Source of the DNA: Pseudomonas sp. KBW05
Lineage (GTDB): Bacteria > Pseudomonadota > Gammaproteobacteria > Pseudomonadales > Pseudomonadaceae
NCBI RefSeq assembly: GCF_003852405.1
Contig: NZ_QAJM01000009.1
Location: 1 to 64,000 of the forward strand
Direction: 5' to 3'
DNA length: 64,000 bases
The notes beneath the pieces were generated by a model. That model was not told where the DNA came from and ran no database searches. It worked only from the letters and a program-made list of their open reading frames with translations. Positions 43,786-53,277 of the stretch are shown piece after piece. The stretch's first letter is position 1, and each line of letters opens with the position of its first letter. The position numbers were made by a program, and so were the translations under genes.

Positions 43786-44244
43786 ATGCTCTTACAACGC
43801 ATTTTCGCCAGCATCATGCTGCTGGTCTGTGCCGGTCTCGCGCTGATGGCGTGGCCGTACCAAGCCGCATTTTCCTACGAGCCGGTCGGGCCACGTGCCT
43901 ACCCGCTGCTGATGCTCGGGCTGATGAGCCTGGGCCTGATCTACATGATCATCCGCCCACAGCCGACCAAACACACCGAAGAAGAACCGGCGCTGGACCG
44001 CGAAACCTTGATCAAGATCGGCATCTGCGTCGGCCTGTTGATCGTGTTCGCCGGCACCTTCGAGCCCCTGGGTTTCATCCTCAGCAGCATGCTGATCGGC
44101 ATCCCCATGGCGCGCCTATATGGCGGCCGCTGGTTGCCGAGCGTGGTGATCGTCAGCCTCATGGCCATCGGCCTGTACCTGCTGTTCGATAAAGCCATGG
44201 ATGTACCGCTGCCCCTGGGCCTGCTCGACGTTCTGGAGAACTGA
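43786..44244 (+). CDS. tctB: Tripartite tricarboxylate transporter small permease TctB
   Basis: A 152-residue membrane protein with four predicted helices. Started at MLLQRIFASIMLL, which follows CCAGGAG; an in-frame ATG six codons earlier is less likely. It forms the small membrane subunit with TctA. Its stop is 1 bp before the tctA start. Confidence 0.9.
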   Translation: MLLQRIFASIMLLVCAGLALMAWPYQAAFSYEPVGPRAYPLLMLGLMSLGLIYMIIRPQPTKHTEEEPALDRETLIKIGICVGLLIVFAGTFEPLGFILSSMLIGIPMARLYGGRWLPSVVIVSLMAIGLYLLFDKAMDVPLPLGLLDVLEN

Positions 44245-44245
44245 T

Positions 44246-45760
44246 ATGGATACTTTCAGCTATTTGGGCCAGGGCTTCGGCGTTGCACTGTCCCCTTATA
44301 ACCTGGTGACCGCGTTGTGCGGCACCTTGATCGGCACCGTGGTCGGCCTGTTACCGGGCCTGGGCCCGATCAACGGCGTGGCGCTGTTGATCCCCATCGC
44401 GTTCGCCCTGGGCCTGCCGCCGGAGTCCGCGCTGATCCTGCTGGCGGCCGTGTACCTGGGCTGCGAATACGGCGGCCGGATCAGCTCGATCCTGCTCAAC
44501 ATCCCGGGCGAAGCCTCCACCGTGATGACTACCCTCGACGGTTACCCAATGGCCCGCAAAGGCCTGGCTGGTGTGGCGCTGTCGTTGTCGGCATGGAGTT
44601 CGTTCATCGGCGCGTTTATCGCCACCTGCGGCATGGTGTTGTTTGCGCCGTTGCTGGCCAAATGGGCGATTGCCTTCGGCCCTGCGGAATATTTCGTACT
44701 GATGGTGTTCGCGATTGTCTGCCTCGGCGGCATGGCCGGTGACAAGCCGTTGAAGACGTTTGTCGCGGCGCTGATCGGACTGTTCCTCTCGGCGGTGGGC
44801 ATCGACGCCAACAGCGGCGTGTACCGCTTTACTGGCGACAACATCCACCTCACCGACGGCATCCAGTTTGTCGTACTGGTGCTGGGCCTGTTCTCCATCA
44901 GCGAGATCCTGTTGCTGCTGGAAAAAACCCACCGTGGCCAGGAAGCGGTGAAAGCTACCGGACGGATGATGTTCAACTTGAAGGAAGCGTCCGCTGTCTT
45001 CGTGGTGAATATCCGCTGCGGCCTGCTCGGTTTCATCATGGGCGTGTTGCCGGGTGCCGGCGCCACCTTGGCCTCGGCCGTTGCCTACATGACCGAAAAA
45101 CGCCTGGCCGGTGCCAGCGGTAAATTCGGCCAGGGCGACATGCGCGGCCTCGCCGCCCCGGAAACCGCGATTGGTGCTTCTGCCTGCGGCGCCCTGGTGC
45201 CGATGCTGACCCTCGGCGTACCCGGCTCGGGCACCACGGCGGTGATGATCGGCGCGCTGTCGCTGTACAACATCACCCCCGGCCCGCTGCTGTTCCAACA
45301 GCAACCCGACATCGTCTGGGGCCTGATCGCGTCGTTGTTTATCGCCAACATCATGCTGGTGATCCTCAACATCCCGATGATCCGCATCTTCACGCGCATC
45401 CTTGCCGTGCCGAACTGGGCGCTGGTGCCAGTGATCGCGATCATCACCGCGATTGGTGTATACGCGGTTCACGCCACCACCTTCGACCTGTTCCTGATGG
45501 TCGGCATCGGCATCTTCGGCTACATCCTGCGCAAGCTCGACTTCCCGCTGTCGCCGGTGCTGCTGGGCTTTATCCTCGGTGGCCTGATGGAGCAGAACCT
45601 GCGCCGGGCGCTGTCGATTTCCAACGGTGCGCTGGACATCCTCTGGTCGAGCCCGATCACCTTTGGGGTGTGGGTCCTGACCGCGCTGATGCTGGCCTTC
45701 CCACTGGTGCGCATCTATCGCAAACGTGCCTTGCAGCGTCGTGCCGTGGCCGATGTCTGA
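44246..45760 (+). CDS. tctA: Tripartite tricarboxylate transporter large permease TctA
   Basis: A 504-residue protein with about 11-12 membrane helices, started at MDTFSYLGQGFGVALSP. The two conserved family glycine-rich repeats are visible: GLLPGLGPINGVALLIPIAF and MGVLPGAGATLASAVAYM. It couples cation influx to tricarboxylate uptake. The 3' end overlaps the next gene. Confidence 0.94.
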   Translation: MDTFSYLGQGFGVALSPYNLVTALCGTLIGTVVGLLPGLGPINGVALLIPIAFALGLPPESALILLAAVYLGCEYGGRISSILLNIPGEASTVMTTLDGYPMARKGLAGVALSLSAWSSFIGAFIATCGMVLFAPLLAKWAIAFGPAEYFVLMVFAIVCLGGMAGDKPLKTFVAALIGLFLSAVGIDANSGVYRFTGDNIHLTDGIQFVVLVLGLFSISEILLLLEKTHRGQEAVKATGRMMFNLKEASAVFVVNIRCGLLGFIMGVLPGAGATLASAVAYMTEKRLAGASGKFGQGDMRGLAAPETAIGASACGALVPMLTLGVPGSGTTAVMIGALSLYNITPGPLLFQQQPDIVWGLIASLFIANIMLVILNIPMIRIFTRILAVPNWALVPVIAIITAIGVYAVHATTFDLFLMVGIGIFGYILRKLDFPLSPVLLGFILGGLMEQNLRRALSISNGALDILWSSPITFGVWVLTALMLAFPLVRIYRKRALQRRAVADV

Positions 45761-46790
45761 GGTCACCTTTAAACATTGGTGGGGAACACCGCTGGTCGGC
45801 CTGGCCGGCGGTTACCTGGCCAGCCTCGTCGGCTGGCCTTTGCCGTACATGGTCGGCTCGTTGCTGGCGATCATCCTGGTGCGTTGCCTCACGCCGTGGC
45901 AGTTGGCGGAAATTCCCGGCGGGCGCAAATGCGGCCAATGGGTAGTGGGCATCGGCATCGGCCTGCACTTCACCCCCGTGGTGATCGAGCAAGTGATGAG
46001 CCACTTCGGGCTGATCTTCTTTGGCGCGCTGGTCACCAGCCTGTCGAGCGTGGTCGGCGTGTGGCTGATGCGGCGCAGCGGAGAAGACCGCGCCACCGCG
46101 TTTTTCTCCAGCATGCCCGGCGGTTCCGGCGAGATGGTCAACCTCGGCGCACGCAATGGCGCGGTGCTCAGCCGTGTCGCGGCGGGGCAGAGTCTGCGGG
46201 TGTTGGTGGTGGTGTTGTGTGTGCCGGCGATCTTCAAGTATGTGCTTGAAGGCGGCGCGCCGCAGTTTCATCCGGCGCCGGTGAGTTGGCCTTGGCTGTT
46301 GGCGTTGTTTCCACTTGGCGCGTTGGTGGCCTGGGGTTGGCAGCGTTTACGTCAGCCGAATCCGTGGTTGTTCGGACCGTTGCTGGTGAGTGCGACGGCC
46401 AGTGTTGTGTGGGATCTGCATATCGGCCTGCCCGATGGCGGCAGCCAGATCGGCCAATGGTTGATCGGCAGCGGTTTGGGCTGCCACTTCAATCGGCAGT
46501 TCTTTCGCCGGGCGCCGTCGTTCATGGGCCGCACCTTGATCGGCACTGCGCTGACCATGGCGCTGGCGACGTTGGCGGCGGTGGGGCTGAGCGCGCTGAC
46601 TCATCTGGACTTGCGCTCGTTGACCCTGGGCATGATGCCCGGCGGGATTGCCGAGATGAGCCTTACGGCAGAGACCCTGCAATTGTCGGTGCCGTTGGTG
46701 ACGGCGATGCAGGTGATGCGCTTGTTGTTTGTGTTGTTTCTGGCTGAACCACTATTCCGACACTGGAACCGCCAGCCGGAAAAGCTTTAA
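45753..46790 (+). CDS. AbrB-family (DUF/ammonia-monooxygenase-like) membrane protein
   Basis: A 345-residue membrane protein with about ten helices in two similar halves, each with GGSGEMVNLG / GGIAEMSLTA-type motifs (SMPGGSGEMVNLGA and MMPGGIAEMSLTAE). Started at MSEVTFKHWWGTPLVG, where the ATG overlaps the tctA end by 8 bases. The name in databases (AbrB or ammonia monooxygenase) is misleading; the role may be exchange of an ion or acid with the Tct system. Its translational coupling to tctA is the main clue. Confidence 0.82.
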   Translation: MSEVTFKHWWGTPLVGLAGGYLASLVGWPLPYMVGSLLAIILVRCLTPWQLAEIPGGRKCGQWVVGIGIGLHFTPVVIEQVMSHFGLIFFGALVTSLSSVVGVWLMRRSGEDRATAFFSSMPGGSGEMVNLGARNGAVLSRVAAGQSLRVLVVVLCVPAIFKYVLEGGAPQFHPAPVSWPWLLALFPLGALVAWGWQRLRQPNPWLFGPLLVSATASVVWDLHIGLPDGGSQIGQWLIGSGLGCHFNRQFFRRAPSFMGRTLIGTALTMALATLAAVGLSALTHLDLRSLTLGMMPGGIAEMSLTAETLQLSVPLVTAMQVMRLLFVLFLAEPLFRHWNRQPEKL

Positions 46791-46809
46791 AAACGTCACA
46801 CCGTTCAAA

Positions 46810-46899
46810 TGTGGGAGCGGGCTTGCTCGCGAATGCAGTGTGTCAGTCACTGAAAATGTTGACTGATGCACCGCTTTCGCGAGCAAGCCCGCTCCCACA
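46810..46899. repeat. REPIN (paired inverted REP repeats)
   Basis: A 90-bp unit nearly identical to that at 4114-4203, with TGTGGGAGCGGGCTTGCTCG arms and the same GCAGTGTGTCAGTCACT spacer start. It lies between the convergent AbrB-like and ung genes. Confidence 0.92.
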
Positions 46900-46917
46900 T
46901 TCGATTGCGGTTAACTG

Positions 46918-47610
46918 TTATACCGACGGCAACCGCCACTCAATCGCCGTCTCGCCATTCTGCTCAAGAAACTTGTTGGTACGGCTGAAATGCCCGCAAC
47001 CCAAAAACCCGCGATACGCCGACAACGGTGACGGATGCACCGAGGTCAGCACCAGGTGCTTGGTGGCATCGATCAGCTTCTGCTTGCCTTGGGCATGGGC
47101 GCCCCACAGCAAAAATACCAGGTGCGGCTGATGCGCGCTGACCACTTCGATAATCCGATCAGTAAAGAACTGCCAGCCCTTGCCCGCATGGGCGTTGGCG
47201 TTGGCGCGTTCCACGGTCATGGTGGTGTTGAGCAGCAACACGCCCTGGTCGGCCCAGCTTTGCAGGCAACCGTGGTTGGGGATGTCGATGTTCAGGTCGC
47301 GTTTGAGTTCTTTATAGATATTGAGCAGCGACGGCGGCGTTGGGATGCCCGGTTGCACAGAGAAGCAAAGACCATGGGCCTGGCCGGGGCCGTGGTACGG
47401 GTCCTGGCCGAGGATCACCACCTTGACCTTGTCCAGCGGCGTGGAGTTGAGCGCGTTGAAAATCAGCGGGCCGGGCGGATAGATCTCTTTGCCGGCCGCA
47501 TGTTCATCGCGCAGGAACTCGCGTAACTGGTTCATATATGGTTGCTCGAACTCATCGCGCAGGGCGTGCTTCCAGGTGGGTTCGAGTTTGATACGGTCGC
47601 CTTCGGTCAT
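46918..47610 (-). CDS. ung: Uracil-DNA glycosylase
   Basis: A 230-residue family-1 enzyme that removes uracil from DNA. Motifs are complete: the water-activating loop [20 protein letters not shown] (Asp in GQDPYH), the uracil-binding [10 protein letters not shown], and the DNA-intercalation loop [13 protein letters not shown]. It is divergent from the hydrolase gene at 47747. Confidence 0.97.
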   Translation of the reverse strand: MTEGDRIKLEPTWKHALRDEFEQPYMNQLREFLRDEHAAGKEIYPPGPLIFNALNSTPLDKVKVVILGQDPYHGPGQAHGLCFSVQPGIPTPPSLLNIYKELKRDLNIDIPNHGCLQSWADQGVLLLNTTMTVERANANAHAGKGWQFFTDRIIEVVSAHQPHLVFLLWGAHAQGKQKLIDATKHLVLTSVHPSPLSAYRGFLGCGHFSRTNKFLEQNGETAIEWRLPSV

Positions 47611-47746
47611 GTTGGAATGGTCTTGTCAAAAAGAATGAGGCGAACCCTAGGAAAGCCGACCCCGCTTGTCAATTGATCTGACACACCACCAGCACTTTCC
47701 TACGAAGCGATCATACTCATCCTCTACCTTCCCGAATGAGGTCACG

Positions 47747-48859
47747 ATGAACCTGCACTTCGAAGAGCTGACCGGCAGCGACGGTGCCCGCATCGGTATC
47801 GCCAGCCTGGACGCAGAAAAATCCCTCAACGCCCTTTCCTTGCCGATGATCCTGGCCCTGGACGAGCGCCTGGACAGTTGGGCGAAAGACCCGAATATCG
47901 TTTGCGTACTGCTGCGCGGCAATGGGCCCAAGGCCTTTTGCGCCGGAGGCGAAGTGCGCAGCCTCGCGATGGAATGCCGTGAGCAACCCGGTGTTGTACC
48001 GGCGCTTGCTGCACAATTTTTTGCGGCGGAATATCGCCTCGACTATCGCCTGCATACCTACCCAAAACCGGTGATCTGCTGGGGCCACGGCTACGTGCTC
48101 GGTGGAGGCATGGGCCTGTTGCAAAGTGCATCGGTACGCATCGTCACGCCGAGCAGCCGCCTGGCCATGCCCGAGATCAGCATCGGCCTGTACCCGGATG
48201 TGGGCGCCAGTTGGTTTTTGTCGCGCCTGCCGGGCAAGCTCGGGTTGTTCCTCGGCCTGACCGGTGCGCATATCAACGGTCGTGATGCCTTGGACCTGGG
48301 CCTGGCCGACCGCTTCCTAGGCGATGACCAGCAAGATGAGTTGATCGACGGTTTGCTGCAATTGAACTGGCAGGAACAAACGCCGATGCAGCTCAACAGC
48401 CTGCTCAAGGCCCTGGCCCAGGAGGCGCTCAGCCAGCAACCCGAAGCGCAGTGGCTGCCGCGTCGGGCACAGATCGACGAATGGCTGGATGTCGGCGATG
48501 TACGCTGCGCCTGGCGCGCCTTGAGCCAGTTGCGCGACCACAACGACCCGCTGTTCAGCCGCGCCGGCAAGACCCTGAGCGAAGGCTGCCAGTTGACCGC
48601 GCACCTGGTGTGGGAACAGCTCCAGCGTGGCCGTCAGTTGTCCCTCGCCCAGGTGTTCCAGATGGAATACACCGTGAGCCTGAACTGCTGCCGCCACCCG
48701 GAATTTGCCGAAGGGGTACGCGCGCGGCTGATCGACAAGGATCAGCAGCCCCATTGGCATTGGCCGGATGTGAATACGGTGCCCCAAGCGGTGGTGCAGG
48801 CGCATTTCCACAAAGCGTGGGAAGGCCGGCACCCCCTGGCGGATTTATCTGAGCGTTAA
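47747..48859 (+). CDS. Enoyl-CoA hydratase/isomerase-family protein, 3-hydroxyisobutyryl-CoA hydrolase-like
   Basis: A 370-residue crotonase-fold protein, started at MNLHFEELTGSDGAR. The oxyanion-hole motifs PKAFCAGGEVRSL and WGHGYVLGGGMGLLQ are present, and the longer C-terminal region (about 210-370) is that of the hydroxyisobutyryl-CoA hydrolase group used in valine breakdown. No other valine genes are adjacent, so exact activity is inferred. Its last four bases overlap the convergent lipoprotein gene. Confidence 0.85.
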   Translation: MNLHFEELTGSDGARIGIASLDAEKSLNALSLPMILALDERLDSWAKDPNIVCVLLRGNGPKAFCAGGEVRSLAMECREQPGVVPALAAQFFAAEYRLDYRLHTYPKPVICWGHGYVLGGGMGLLQSASVRIVTPSSRLAMPEISIGLYPDVGASWFLSRLPGKLGLFLGLTGAHINGRDALDLGLADRFLGDDQQDELIDGLLQLNWQEQTPMQLNSLLKALAQEALSQQPEAQWLPRRAQIDEWLDVGDVRCAWRALSQLRDHNDPLFSRAGKTLSEGCQLTAHLVWEQLQRGRQLSLAQVFQMEYTVSLNCCRHPEFAEGVRARLIDKDQQPHWHWPDVNTVPQAVVQAHFHKAWEGRHPLADLSER

Positions 48860-49221
48860 CGGTGCCCGCGATGGCCGCCGTCACCACGCCCGCCTCGGTC
48901 GTGACCACCGCGATTGTCCCAACCCTGGTTCGGGTAAGGCCGGTAACCGGGCCGTGGATAATAACGCGGCGCTGGCTGGTAATAACGCGGTGCCGCTTGA
49001 TAGTAGCGTGGCGCAGAATAGTAGCGCGGAGCAGGATAGTAGCGCGGTGCTGGCGTGTAATAGCTGCGCCCATAGTAGGAAGAACCGCCGCCGTAGTAAT
49101 ACGCTGGCGCCGGGGTGGTGTAGACCTCGGAGCGATAGTAGGTGCCGCCACCGTCGTAATAGGGCACACACGCGGACAAGGTCAGGCCGAGCAAGGCAGT
49201 GAGTAGCAGTCGTCGATACAT
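48856..49221 (-). CDS. Tyrosine/proline repeat lipoprotein
   Basis: A 121-residue predicted lipoprotein: signal peptide with lipobox LSAC (Cys18), then an extreme low-complexity domain with repeated units such as PAPRYYPAPRYYSAPRYYQA and a Gly/Arg/His-rich tail (RGGHDRGGRGDGGHRGHR). About one residue in five is tyrosine. Proteins like this occur in Pseudomonas envelopes, but the role is not known to me. Convergent overlap of four bases with the preceding gene. Confidence 0.8.
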   Translation of the reverse strand: MYRRLLLTALLGLTLSACVPYYDGGGTYYRSEVYTTPAPAYYYGGGSSYYGRSYYTPAPRYYPAPRYYSAPRYYQAAPRYYQPAPRYYPRPGYRPYPNQGWDNRGGHDRGGRGDGGHRGHR

Positions 49222-49452
49222 GGCGGCCTCCTGGACCGCGGAAGAGCTCCTCCAGCGACGCTGGGGGGCGGCATTCAGCTTTCACCGAATGACGAAATAT
49301 CTGACATCAAAAACCGAATCTGGTGCGTTTTTGACACAGCTTGAAACACGTAGATCGGACGACCGGAGGGCCTTGGTTTTCCCGCCCGTTTGGCACCTGA
49401 CGCGGCGACGCTGTATCGTGCCACCCCACCGAGATCCAGCCTGAACCGAGCC

Positions 49453-49665
49453 ATGACCACGCCAACCCTCTGCCCCGCCTGCGGCGCCCGCAACGACTGC
49501 ACCCTGGCCGACCCACGCACGGCCGACCAAGCGTGTTGGTGCTACGGCGTCAGCATCGACCCGGCCGTGCTTGAGGCGTTGCCCGATGCGTTGCGCAACC
49601 AGGCTTGCCTGTGCCCACGGTGTGCTCAAGTGGACGCGCAATTGCGCGGCGATGAACAGCCGTAA
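49453..49665 (+). CDS. Cysteine-rich CWC-family protein
   Basis: A 70-residue protein with CPACG, a single Cys, CWC and CLCPRC motifs, which would bind zinc or a similar metal. The CWC motif names the family. Started at the ATG at 49453. Its stop overlaps the start of the pseudouridine synthase gene, so they are translationally coupled. Confidence 0.85.
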   Translation: MTTPTLCPACGARNDCTLADPRTADQACWCYGVSIDPAVLEALPDALRNQACLCPRCAQVDAQLRGDEQP

Positions 49666-50357
49666 TGCGTGTTGATCGGTTCCTCAGCAACCTGCCGCGT
49701 TTCAATCGCCAGCAGGTGCGCGTATTGCTGGTTGAACGGCGTGTGACGGTGGATGGCGTGGCGGTCAGCGATCCCCATCACGAGGTGCGCGAATTCAGCC
49801 GTGTGTGTGTCGACGATGAGGTGTTGCAGGCCGGCAAACCGGCGCGCTACTTCATGCTGCACAAGCCGCAGGGGTGTGTGAGCGCCACGTCGGACCCACA
49901 ACACCCGACCGTCCTCGACCTGCTGGATGTGCCGGACAAAGGTGAGCTGCACATCGCCGGCCGTCTGGATTTCAACACCACCGGTCTGATGCTGATCACC
50001 AATGACGGCCAGTGGTCGCGGCGCCTGACGCAACCGCAGACCAAACTGCCCAAGGTTTACCTGGTGGAGACCGAGCAAACGATCGGCCCCGAATATGCCG
50101 CGACATTTGCCGCCGGCCTGTACTTTGCCTTTGAAGACCTCACCACCCAACCTGCCACCCTGGAGCTGCTGGGGCCAAGGGCGGCGCGATTGGGCATTGT
50201 CGAAGGGCGCTACCATCAGGTGAAGCGCATGTTCGGGCATTTCGACAACAAGGTGATCGGCCTGCATCGCGAACGGATGGGGCCTCTGGTGTTGGATGCG
50301 AACCTTGCGCCGGGGGAGTATCGGGCACTGACCGACGACGAGATCCGACAGGTCTGA
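49665..50357 (+). CDS. rsuA: 16S rRNA pseudouridine synthase, RsuA type
   Basis: A 230-residue enzyme with an N-terminal S4-like RNA-binding domain (about 1-55) and a catalytic domain with Asp in GRLDFNTTGLML (about 103). The C-terminal GRYHQVKRMF motif is also present. RsuA makes pseudouridine at position 516 of 16S rRNA. Coupled to the CWC gene by a TAATG overlap. Confidence 0.88.
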   Translation: MRVDRFLSNLPRFNRQQVRVLLVERRVTVDGVAVSDPHHEVREFSRVCVDDEVLQAGKPARYFMLHKPQGCVSATSDPQHPTVLDLLDVPDKGELHIAGRLDFNTTGLMLITNDGQWSRRLTQPQTKLPKVYLVETEQTIGPEYAATFAAGLYFAFEDLTTQPATLELLGPRAARLGIVEGRYHQVKRMFGHFDNKVIGLHRERMGPLVLDANLAPGEYRALTDDEIRQV

Positions 50358-50663
50358 CGACCGTTCAGCCGGTGATGGCAAAAAACCAGTTTGGCGCCTT
50401 GCGAGGTGGCGCCTGTGCTGCTTGAATCAAACCGTCAGCCGAAATATGACTGGCGAGTCGCCTATAACCTCCAAGAAACACTTTGCCCCCGCCCGCGCTT
50501 GATCTACGGGCCTTCCAGGCAAAACCGCCCGCCATAACAACAGCCGTCGACCAGCCGTCATCGGATCGACATGGGCCTCCCTTTTCCAGGCGTATGCCTA
50601 CCTGTCACAAAGCTCGTGCAGAGTTATCTGCGCGCCCTACCCGCTTGCCAGGAGTCTTACGAC
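50358..50663. other. Intergenic region upstream of phaG
   Basis: About 300 bp without a supported gene. It contains a GGCGCC-N9-GGCGCC hairpin (near 50394-50414) that may end the rsuA transcript, and presumably the phaG promoter, which I cannot identify clearly. Confidence 0.4.
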
Positions 50664-51548
50664 ATGAGGCCAGAAATCGCTGTGTTGGATATACAGGGTC
50701 AGTATCGGGTTTACACGGAGTTCTATCGCGCGGACGCTGCTGCAAAGACCATCATCATGGTCAATGGCTCCATGGCCACCACGGCATCCTTCGCCCAAAC
50801 CGTGAAAAGCCTGCACCCGCAATTCAATGTGGTTTTGTACGACCAGCCCTACGCTGGCCGTTCCAAAATCCATAACCGCCATGAGCAAATGCTGACGAAG
50901 GACATCGAAGGCCAGATCCTCCTGGAACTCATCGACCACTTCGCCGCCGAACACGTGCTGTCGTTCTCCTGGGGCGGCGCCGCCACCCTGGTCGCCCTCG
51001 CCCACCGCCCGCGGCGCGTGGAGAAAGCGGTGATCAGCTCGTTCTCACCGGTCATCAACACGCCCATGCGTGACTACCTTGAACGTGGCGTTGACTACCT
51101 CGGCAACCTCGACCGCGACCGCGTCGGGCACCTCGTCAACAACACCATCGGCAAACACCTGCCGTCGTTGTTCAAGCGCTTCAACTACAAGCATGTGAGC
51201 AGCCTGGCCGAGCACGAATATGGGCAGATGCACTTCCACATCAGCCAAGTGCTCAACAGCGATCGGCTGTGCTACCTCAAGGCGGCCAAGCAGATCGACA
51301 TTCCGGTGCTGTTCTTGAACGGCGAATGGGACGAATACACCAGCGCCCAGGACGCCAAGCTGTTCGGCCAGCATGTGGCCCACAGCAGCTTCAGCACCAT
51401 CCAGGCAACGGGGCACTTCCTGGACATGGAGCACAAGGCCGCGTGCCGGGACAGCCGGGAGGCCGTTGTTGGGTTTCTGAAGTCGCAGCGGCCGGTCAGT
51501 CGATTGCGTTATCACCAAGGTCAGACTCAACATGCCTTTGCGATCTAA
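50664..51548 (+). CDS. phaG: (R)-3-hydroxyacyl-ACP thioesterase/transacylase PhaG
   Basis: A 294-residue alpha/beta hydrolase. The start MRPEIAVLDIQGQYRVYTEF and the end QHAFAI agree with the P. putida PhaG I recall. The nucleophile serine is in SFSWGGA (about 102), and the acid and histidine are in the NGEWDEYT and TGHFLDME regions. It diverts 3-hydroxyacyl groups from fatty acid synthesis to medium-chain polyhydroxyalkanoate. RhlA of rhamnolipid synthesis is the nearest relative, but no rhlB is adjacent. Start chosen by CCAGGAG. Confidence 0.92.
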   Translation: MRPEIAVLDIQGQYRVYTEFYRADAAAKTIIMVNGSMATTASFAQTVKSLHPQFNVVLYDQPYAGRSKIHNRHEQMLTKDIEGQILLELIDHFAAEHVLSFSWGGAATLVALAHRPRRVEKAVISSFSPVINTPMRDYLERGVDYLGNLDRDRVGHLVNNTIGKHLPSLFKRFNYKHVSSLAEHEYGQMHFHISQVLNSDRLCYLKAAKQIDIPVLFLNGEWDEYTSAQDAKLFGQHVAHSSFSTIQATGHFLDMEHKAACRDSREAVVGFLKSQRPVSRLRYHQGQTQHAFAI

Positions 51549-51551
51549 TTG

Positions 51552-51583
51552 TGTGGGAGCTGGCTTGCCTGCTCCCACATAGG
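51552..51583. repeat. REP-like hairpin
   Basis: TGTGGGAGCTGGCTTGCCTGCTCCCACA: inverted arms with a REP core variant, just after phaG. Likely terminator. Confidence 0.7.
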
Positions 51584-51656
51584 CATGTAACCCACACATT
51601 TTTGAAGAAAAACTTCAAATCCGGGTGAACATCTGGTACAAAGTCAGCCGCTCTGA

Positions 51657-51730
51657 GCGGGTATAGTTTAATGGTAGAACAGTAGCTTCCCAAGCTTCCG
51701 ACGAGGGTTCGATTCCCTCTACCCGCTCCA
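51657..51730 (+). tRNA. tRNA-Gly (anticodon CCC)
   Basis: A 74-nt tRNA starting GCGGGTATAGTTTAATGG and ending with encoded CCA. The anticodon loop TTCCCAA gives CCC, reading GGG, and the T-loop is GGTTCGATTCC. It is the likely attachment gene for the prophage whose integrase begins about 180 bp downstream. Confidence 0.96.
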
Positions 51731-51912
51731 CCTTTTCAATCCCTCGTTATCCCTCCCCCTCCCGAAACGCCCCAATCCCCCGAAAACACTGAACAAACTC
51801 AACTCCCCGCTGATCCCTTCTATTCCCATCCATACCCCCATTGCCCTTGATTCCGTGTATGGCGAGATGTATGGTGCCGAACACTTCGAACCAAACCATA
51901 CAAAAACCAACC

Positions 51913-53172
51913 ATGAAACGATCCGAAATCAAGCGTCGGCCATTGGCTGATACGGTGCTGGCCTCCCTGGAGCCAGAGGAAAAGGAATACCGCGAGAACT
52001 ATGGAATTGACCGGCTTTATTTCGTGGTCAGCAGCACCGGCCGCAAGCGCTGGGAGCTGCGATTCAAGAAGCCCGACGGCAAGTGGGGCTGGCACGGCCT
52101 GGGTTCGTATCCTGATGTCACTGCCAAAAAGGCCAGGGACAAGGCTCAGGAAGCCCAGCGACTGAACGCCGATGGCGTTGATCCCATCACCCACAAGGCA
52201 AACATCAAGGCGTCCAGAGATGCAGCCCAGGCGAACACGTTCAAGGCTGCCGCCGATCTGTGGTTGGAAAAGAAGGTCAAGGACGGCCGGGCCGAGAAGA
52301 CGCTCGCCGGGATCAACGGTGCTCTGACCAACGACATACTCCCCGCCCTGGGCAGTAAGCCGCTGAACAAGATCACACGCGCCGACTGCGCCAACCTCCA
52401 GGCGAGTATCGAGAGCCGTGGTGCCCACAACACCGCCGAGAAGGTGCGCGTGTGGGTCAACCAGATATTCGGCCTGGCCATCGCCAGGGGCATGACTGAG
52501 AACAACCCGGCCAGCAACCTGATAGACATTGCCGAGAAGGCGCCAGCGGAAACGCAGTACCCACACCTGGTGGAAGCTGAGCTGCCGGAATTTCTGTGTG
52601 CCCTTGAGGCGTCGAGTAGCGGCACGATTGTACGCACGGCGTCATGGCTCACCCTGCTGACGGCTTCGCGCCCGGGCATGACGCGCTGGGCGGAATGGAG
52701 CGAGGTGGATATAGAGGGTGCATTGTGGACCGTGCCAGCCGTGAAGATGAAGATGCGCCGCGACCACGTCGTGCCGCTCCCCGTCCAGGCGGTCGAGATG
52801 ATCAAGGACCTCCAGCGGCTTACCGGACGATCCCGCTACCTGTTCCCCTCCAGCGGCGAAAAGGTTCCGGTCATCTCTGATGCATCGATCAACAAGTGCT
52901 TCGCGCTGATCGGCTACAAAGGCCGCATGACCGGCCACGGCAGCCGGCACACCTGCGAAACACTGCTGTCCGAATTCGGATGGGACGAGAATTGGCGCGA
53001 CATGCACCTGGCTCATAAGAAGGCGGGACTCAAGGGCGTCTACGACAAGGCGACGTATCTACCCCAGAGGCGGAAGATGGTGCAGTGGTACGCCGATTAC
53101 CTCGACGCACTGCGGGAAGGCATGACAGACAGCAAACGGGCCGAGTTCAAAAGCAAGGTGAACGCCGGGTAA
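51913..53172 (+). CDS. int: Prophage integrase, P4/DUF4102-type tyrosine recombinase
   Basis: About 419 residues started at MKRSEIKRRPLADTVLASLE. The N-terminal arm-binding domain (RKRWELRFKKPDGKWGWHGL) is the DUF4102 type common in tRNA-targeting islands. The catalytic domain has Arg in TASRPGMTRWAEWSEVD, His-x-x-Arg in GHGSRH, a second His in LAHKKAG, and the Tyr in VYDKATY. It lies 183 bp from tRNA-Gly and reads into the prophage. It probably inserts at the tRNA 3' end. Confidence 0.93.
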   Translation: MKRSEIKRRPLADTVLASLEPEEKEYRENYGIDRLYFVVSSTGRKRWELRFKKPDGKWGWHGLGSYPDVTAKKARDKAQEAQRLNADGVDPITHKANIKASRDAAQANTFKAAADLWLEKKVKDGRAEKTLAGINGALTNDILPALGSKPLNKITRADCANLQASIESRGAHNTAEKVRVWVNQIFGLAIARGMTENNPASNLIDIAEKAPAETQYPHLVEAELPEFLCALEASSSGTIVRTASWLTLLTASRPGMTRWAEWSEVDIEGALWTVPAVKMKMRRDHVVPLPVQAVEMIKDLQRLTGRSRYLFPSSGEKVPVISDASINKCFALIGYKGRMTGHGSRHTCETLLSEFGWDENWRDMHLAHKKAGLKGVYDKATYLPQRRKMVQWYADYLDALREGMTDSKRAEFKSKVNAG

Positions 53173-53277
53173 TCCGGCGCCACCTCCCCTGCGCTACCCC
53201 CTCGCCGGCGGGCGTGTAGCATTCCGCCATCCAACAAACTACAGTTCACCCCTATGAAAATTCGCAAGGAGCATGCA

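Noticed and set aside
44351-45766. Long antisense frame opposite tctA
   Set aside because: Histidine/glutamine-rich translation typical of a shadow in high-GC DNA; tctA is clear on the other strand.
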